Below, one piece after another: positions 57,956 to 64,000 of a stretch of DNA of 64,000 nt; positions within the stretch are counted from its first letter, which is position 1, and each line of letters begins with the position of its first letter. The notes beneath the pieces were generated by a model, which was given only the letters and a program-made list of their open reading frames with translations, ran no database searches and had not been told where the DNA came from. Position numbers and translations under genes: made by a program. The stretch comes from Gossypium raimondii (taxonomy: Eukaryota > Streptophyta > Magnoliopsida > Malvales > Malvaceae): assembly GCF_025698545.1 (NCBI RefSeq), contig NC_068569.1, positions 1,612,001-1,676,000 of the forward strand. The letters are read 5' to 3'.

Positions 57956-60900
57956 TTAACAGTAAAACATCACGTTCTTCACTTTATCTTTTAATGCTGG
58001 TAAAGGCCGAACCGATGAACCATTGGTTGTGCGTGTACAACGTGATTTAGCGGTTTCGGAACCTTCAGGTTCAATGTAGAATCGAGCTCGGTAGGCTGCT
58101 AGATGAGCATAATATGCTGGAGGCACTGCATATTGTGAAAGAGACAGAATTTAGCAAACTCAAAAGCATGCTATGAGGTGATCATGCAAGTGGTAGCTTA
58201 GAATAGAAGTTATACCAACAGAAACGGATCGCGTGCACCGAGCATACCTGCAATAAAATGAATCCATTAATGTGATTGTGTCAGCAACAAAGGTGATCGA
58301 TATAGCATCGAACCAAGTTGATTGAAATTCTTACGTGTAACAGAGGTTGTTTGTGAGTGATTGGATTTCATCTGCTGTGAAGTTGTTTTCATCCCAGAGA
58401 ACATGATAATGAGCAGGTCGACTCGTTCCCTGTCGATTTCCAGTTTCAACATAGTCACATCTTTTATGCTATTTAAGGCATTAAAATCTAAGACATGACA
58501 CCATACCTGGATTCCGGCATGGCTACAAAGATAGAAATCAAATTCAGTAGGATGACAGATCTTAGAATCCACCACAGTACCTACATTTGGAAACATCAAG
58601 TGGATATTGAACTTTAACATTTAAATAAGTAAACCTCGAAACCGGCAAGAACAAGAAGCTAGCACAAACATTTACCAGGTAATATATTTCCACTTTTGTC
58701 AGTGCTGCTTCTGTCGTTGTGATTGTTAGCAAACAACCTAGTATGATGCCTCTTCTGAACCACAATGAATGTAACTGGAGGTTGGTAAGTGGGTTCCAGT
58801 GATGCACAGGCCTGGACATTAACACAGTTTAAGCTTAGAAGAATAAACATGGTAAGCAGGTTCTAAATGTCTTTATGTTATAACCAACTAACCTTTCTTA
58901 TGGCGTCGAGTTCGTATAGGAGAACCTGGTAGAATTGGCCTTCACTCACACCATCTCTACATGAATTTTGGACAACATTAGAAACAGGGTGAACAAATAT
59001 AAACCTAAAAGCTTTTACTTTTTAATCCAATCAAATGTAAATAAACTAATCAAGTTTAGAGCGTACCTGTAAAAGATTATCCTCAGTGGCTTTTGTCCAG
59101 TGGCCTTTTTAAATGCAAGTAAGAGCTCTCTGCATTTCCATGTATTTTATAAAATTTACTCAAATGAGTGTTGCAGGTTATGTTGCTTTCACTCTTTAGT
59201 TTCTTGAAGTATTCGTGTTCAACTTATATTCAACCAGGGATTTTTGATGACCCTCAAAATATATGATATGCCTATATACAATACTCACACCTGAAGCCTT
59301 AAAATTGTAAAATGCATTCACTATAGGACACAACTGAGCAGAAAAATAGTTCAGAACTCCAAACACTATTGTCTGAAAAGTTAGAAGGCAGTTCATTCGT
59401 ACAAGACCATGTTGAAGAGGACCAAGAAGACCAACAGGCTAAACTTAGTATAAAAAGTAACTGAATGATGAGTTACAGTGAGTCATGCTGATAAAATTTT
59501 AAGTGAACAAACCTGATCATGCCTCCAGCAACTGTTCCTCGTTGAGGATCCTGCCAGGTCTTGTATAAATCTTGAATAAGTTCTTGTCTATGAGGCTGAG
59601 CACATACAAGTCCAGCATACTTGGTCACTTCTGGCCAGTCTTGTGAGGCCACAACCTGAATTACAGCAATCATTAAGACTAAGAAGTAGGCATATTATCA
59701 GCTCTTAATATACAGGATTCCACTTACTTACAGCAGCTATCGACGGACTAGAGTCCTCTCCGGACTCTGGATGAGTTACATCAGCTCCAAATATTATTGT
59801 CGGAATATCACTAACCAAAGGAATTCTCCAACTTAAAGCATCCAAGAGCACTGTATTTCTTCCTCCCATCTTAAAAATGATGAAGAACAGCGTAAATAAA
59901 TATCATGTTTAATTAAGACAAAAGATTCATGTAGTTTACGACAGACCTTGACGTTTATTTTAAGCGAGAGATTTGCCAAGTACTGTCTGCTAATCTTGAA
60001 GACATGCTTTGTGAGGCAGCATTGAGATATCAAACCCAGATCAGTTTCACAAATTCGTTTAAGATCGCCTGGTTGCAGCACATAATTGCTCTTAGTGAAA
60101 ACAAAAGTACCATATCTCATGTCATATGCATGAAAAAGATGATTTTTTTTAAACAAAAATCAAAGCAAACTAAGCACATGTATTCTATCACTAAGTAAAT
60201 TCCGTCTTGTTGTACATTGTTATCCTGCTAATCATGATTAAATTTGTTCATACAATTAATATAGTTGCAAGAAGGGACATACCATATAAGGATCCATTGT
60301 TGTCTGGAAGAATGGCAATGAGTAATTCAAGTTCTTTTCCTTCAAGCTTGTTTGCAGCAGCATGGTATACATATTTCAGTGCCTTCTTAACTTGATCTGG
60401 TCTAGCTGAATAGATAGGAATTACAGGGTCTCGATCGAATTCCTGCATTTAAAAGACCAAATTGATCAAAGGTTCAGGCACCAAACGGCATCCATTGGAA
60501 GCTGTTATATGGATAAATTAGTTGGTTAGTGAAAACAAAGGTTAGGAAAATTCACCATGCCAGAAATTTGGCACATTTGAACCAACTCTTGACAAAAACC
60601 ATGTGCAGTGCTCTCTTGAACACTTCGTGAGAAGTTTATACAAGCCCAGTATCTTACAGTGCTTCCATTTATCACTTTCTGCATCAAAACAACAAAGAAT
60701 TGCGTTTCTTTAGATAAAAATAACATGCAGTAGACATACAATGATGCCATTTGTGGTGAAAGTCTTGTTATCTTTCACTCCTTTGATATAGACTAGACTA
60801 ACCTTGTTCATCATATTCCACTGACCAACTTGGGGCAAGTATTCCTTTTCTTTTCCAGTGTCACTATACTTCAGCTTTAAAACAAAAGAGGATAAAAGGA

Positions 60901-63131
60901 ACAATATTTTGAATAGTTAGAAGCTGAATTGAATAGATCATGTAAAAGAATCCAACTGTAACCTCGAAAATTACCCATGGTGCAGGAAGAACTCGAGCCT
61001 CGATTGATGCAAGCTTGCTGCTTATATTGATGCCGAACTCTTTTGCATAAGGATCATGATCATAGTCATTCTGTTGAACTGTCTGTAAGGACAATGGAAA
61101 GATGGTTACATCTTATAGGCTTCGTATTTGTTTGTTTATATGAAAAAACAGAAAATTATCAGAGACCTGTAAGATGTCTAATTCTTGTTCATGGGGTCTT
61201 TGGCATGAAACTTTCAGCAGAGAAGTAATCTGCTTTTCATTCAGCCCTTTAGTATATCTCTGTCCTTCAACAATCTTGCAAGCCTGTGATAAGATTTATA
61301 TTACACTGGATGGAAATCTAAATCCTTTCATAGATGAGCTTAAAGAGAATTGGGCAATACGTACCTCCATAGGCAAATAATTCACCTTCTTCTCATTTCC
61401 TACTTGAAGGCAAGGTAGGTGTGCATATCTAATGGTATATCCATACATCTCTTGGAAGTACTCAACCACCGATTTCATGTTCATATGCTCATCAAGTGGG
61501 AAACTGACGAAAGGGAAACATAAGAAGTCATTTCCAGGAAAATGAAGTGTTAAAGAAACAAAGAAAAACATTTCAAATCTAAGAAATAGGAGGACATGAT
61601 CAAAGATAAACGGATATATACATTAGCTCCCTTGTTGGCTGAGTTGTTAGCCCTGAAACCCGGTACTTTCTGCGTACATTTCCTCTGTGAGTCACTTCCA
61701 CTTTGACACCTCTAAGAGCTTTCTTAACCTATAGAAGATGGCAAAAAAAGATAAAATTGTGACTCTTAGAAAAGGATTGATTTAAACTTCCAATGTGATA
61801 TACAGGATCTATATATGATCTTGAAGAATGTGAACTGTGATAATATATATGCATCTCAAAGAGTGAGTCCACTATGAGCCACACAGTATATACCTTAACA
61901 CGATCTGCATCGGACATTGGCCTTGAATAAACATCTTTACCCAAAATTTGAGCAACAAAATCAACGACAGGTAATGGTTCAATGAAAGCAATCGTTGACA
62001 TATCTGACACAAAAGAAGCAAAACATCAAATTTTAGTGTAAAAACCGGCTGCTAAACAATCACTCAAACAATTGAAAATGTCTTGGCATGGTGATGGTTT
62101 TACCAATATTCAGTGACAATCCCATTTGAGTAGGCCTTATACTCTGGTAGAAGCCACGCCATGATTCTACACCACCACCTAATGCTTGCGGTTTCCTTAT
62201 AGTAGGAGAATAAAGAAACCTTCCAACCGATAAGTACCTTTGAGCCGCGAGTTCTCTTAACACCGTGTCAATAATATTAAGGGCACCTTGAGGGGTGTCA
62301 ACTTGTTTACCAGATAGAAGGTTGCGCAATTGTGCCATACTAGCTACAGCTACAAACTTTATGGTCACTTCAAAATCTCTTTTCCTGATTAAAATAGACA
62401 TATTAGCATCAAAAGATTCATTAGTTTGCAATTGATAAAACTGGATTAAGAACGCAATGTATTATGAAACCATTTTTCATGAATGAATTTACCTAACATT
62501 GCCTGTTTCTTCATCTTCATCAGCCAATATTACATTGAACACCTTAGAAGTAAAAGGCAGTGATCCAGCAGTGTATAGGTTTTTCCTTCCATCATAAACA
62601 GGAAGCTTCGTCCCCAAGTCACTGTTTCTATATAGTTTAACCAGCTCTGTCATTATGGCTTTGTCCAGTTTACGAGAAGCAACTTCTGGGTTTATTTCTA
62701 CCTGTTCCAAACAAACATTTCTGTCTCAGCATTTCAAATTCAACCCGGTTTTACTATTATATGTTTTTTTTTTTACTTACACTATAATGACTCAAGTCAG
62801 ATCCCGGTATCTCAGCAAGAAAGTGGTTGGCTTTAACGATACACTTGGTTCCCAGCTGGCCATAACCAGGCCTTGTATGAAACATAAGGCTCTTGCATGG
62901 AGTAGAACCCATGTTTGGCTCAAGCTTTCCATCTTGAAGCCTATCTACTTTATACCCTCGGCCTCTTCTCCTTCCATTTCTCCTTCCTAAAACCTTCTTT
63001 CCATCTTCAAATCTATCCCCACTTTTGATCATCATTTGGGGTGATGATTTTTTCTGATTCATAGACCCCTTTAGAGTTTCTTTTGACACCACATAGTTCT
63101 CCTTCAGGTCTCTCATTTGCATGTGAGGCAT
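57956..63131 (-). CDS. AGO10: Argonaute, AGO10/PINHEAD-ZWILLE-like
   Basis: Twenty-one coding exons with matching phases give 937 codons. From the 5' end: 62781-63131, 62493-62701, 62104-62384, 61894-62003, 61622-61728, 61365-61503, 61167-61283, 60975-61082, 60803-60874, 60556-60678, 60283-60442, 59947-60068, 59732-59869, 59513-59655, 59067-59129, 58893-58956, 58676-58811, 58507-58580, 58335-58429, 58216-58247, 57956-58125. A basic Arg/Lys-rich N-terminus ([15 protein letters not shown]) is followed by ArgoN, PAZ (about 300-420), MID and PIWI. The slicer residues are Asp663 (FGADVTHPE), Asp749 ([10 protein letters not shown]) and a His in [10 protein letters not shown] (846-848). The protein ends in [16 protein letters not shown]. 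The N-terminus and end resemble Arabidopsis AGO10, which sequesters miR165/166 to maintain shoot meristems. The protein is about 50 residues shorter than Arabidopsis AGO10 (988), mostly in the N-terminal linker. Confidence 0.9.
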
Positions 63132-63139
63132 ATTTTTTT

Positions 63140-64000
63140 CTGTAGAACAAACAATATTATAATGTAAATGAACACTAGAAAGCGAGAGATAAAGAAAAAA
63201 GACGGATAAACAGCACCAAAATACGAGAGAAAGATCACACAAAATGATAGCTCAAAAGACTAAATTTGAAAGGTGATGACTTAACATTGTACACGTTTCC
63301 TGCAAGAATCTTACTAGCAAGGGATTTTTTTTTAGAAACCAGTGCAAACAACACGAAGCAGTGTAACCGTTGCAGCAAGTTAAAAAGAAAAGAAAGAGAG
63401 GATATATACATACATATATATATATGGCACCAAGCAAATCTCGAATGCGTATTAGCCTATATAGCTCTGTATATTCCCTTGAAAAGAATGACCAAAAAAA
63501 GATATGCATAAAAGCAAGAATCCACGGCTCAGAGATTCAGAAAGTTTAAACAAAAGAAACAAAGGATAGCATCAAAATCCCATTTGTCCATTGATAAAGT
63601 TCATGCAAAAAAAAGAAAAAAAAAGTGGAGGTAGCTTTCGGCTCATCTCTATGGCTTTTCATCGTATATATACCATGTATCTATGAAACCCAACTTTCTC
63701 ATTACTTCCCTCCCTGGGGAATCAAACTCAGTTTTTTTCCATGGTTAGGATAACGAGTCAACTCTAAAGGAAAAAGAAAAAAAGGGATCCACAGTGGAAG
63801 ATGGACCACAGTTTACACATATTCATAGATAGCCACATTGAAAGCCTGTAGCTATGGCACTTGTGGTCCCTTACCAGCAATGGGCATTGAAGGCTGCATT
63901 TTCTCCAACTTCTTTGCAGGACAGCTTGTAATCTAGCATGTATAAACTGCTTTATTTTTTCAAAGGGGAGGGGAGGCATAAAGGAACTTTAACTCATCCC
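63140..64000 (-). other. 5'UTR intron / upstream region of the AGO10-like gene
   Basis: An acceptor (ttctacag) ends at 63140, eight bases before the start codon, so the leader is interrupted by an intron whose donor I could not place with confidence. It contains a TATATA-rich repeat near 63405-63425. No other gene was seen to the window end. Confidence 0.5.

Noticed and set aside
58267-62010. Many minus-strand ORFs listed as independent genes
   Set aside because: They are exon-plus-intron reads of the AGO10-like gene; joining at GT/AG sites gives a single 937-codon frame.
1-64000. CRISPR arrays, bacterial operons, phage or viral genes
   Set aside because: None seen; the repeats present are transposon ends, LTR minisatellites and simple repeats typical of a plant nuclear genome.

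Overview
The window is plant nuclear DNA, AT-rich, with spliced genes, large intergenic gaps and many transposon remnants. The repeat content points to Malvaceae, most likely Gossypium (cotton): long TGTAACA...TGTTACA LTRs carrying a CACACGGNCGTGTG minisatellite, and a Mutator-like element carrying a plant-mobile-domain gene. The organism call is an inference; no search was run.

Layout. 1-2.4 kb: 3' exons of a STRAP-like WD40 gene (+). 2.57-4.63 kb: a fold-back element with long inverted arms and a 10-bp flanking repeat. 5.5-7.7 kb: a 3-ketoacyl-CoA synthase with a 5'UTR intron (-). 8.8-10.95 kb: an eight-exon chloroplast SOUL haem-binding gene (-). 11.5-32.4 kb: a tandem cluster of IRON MAN (IMA/FEP) iron-deficiency peptide genes. 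Five small ORFs end in the (G)DDDD..YDYAPAA signature or a decayed form of it, and there is one orphan promoter. The cluster has two subtypes: A has one motif and B has two or three concatenated motifs. They lie in duplicated blocks separated by a LINE fragment and long LTRs, including one LTR nested inside another with a perfect TCGAG target duplication. 33.3-35.1 kb: an intact PPR gene (-), a piece of which (30.9-31.06 kb) is repeated at the edge of the last IMA block. 37.07-38.1 kb: a Golgi GDP-fucose transporter gene (GFT1/GONST4 type, +). 40.07-44.30 kb: a decayed Mutator-like element with a plant-mobile-domain pseudogene, a transposase N-terminal remnant and a nested hAT-like MITE. 46.06-51.63 kb: a direct tandem duplication of about 2.79 kb that leaves a truncated DELLA N-terminus upstream of the complete DELLA/GRAS gene (51.37-52.99 kb). 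55.5-55.98 kb: a broken fatty acid amide hydrolase gene. 57.96-63.14 kb: a 21-coding-exon AGO10-like Argonaute gene (-).

The most notable system is the IMA cluster. IMA peptides are known positive regulators of iron uptake (they bind BRUTUS-type E3 ligases). Here a local array has produced peptides with one, two and three C-terminal motifs, plus one copy that has lost the acidic run. All upstream regions are conserved and carry TATA boxes, so most copies look expressible. The second point of interest is the DELLA duplication: the truncated copy keeps its promoter and leader and the whole GID1-binding N-terminus but lacks the GRAS domain.
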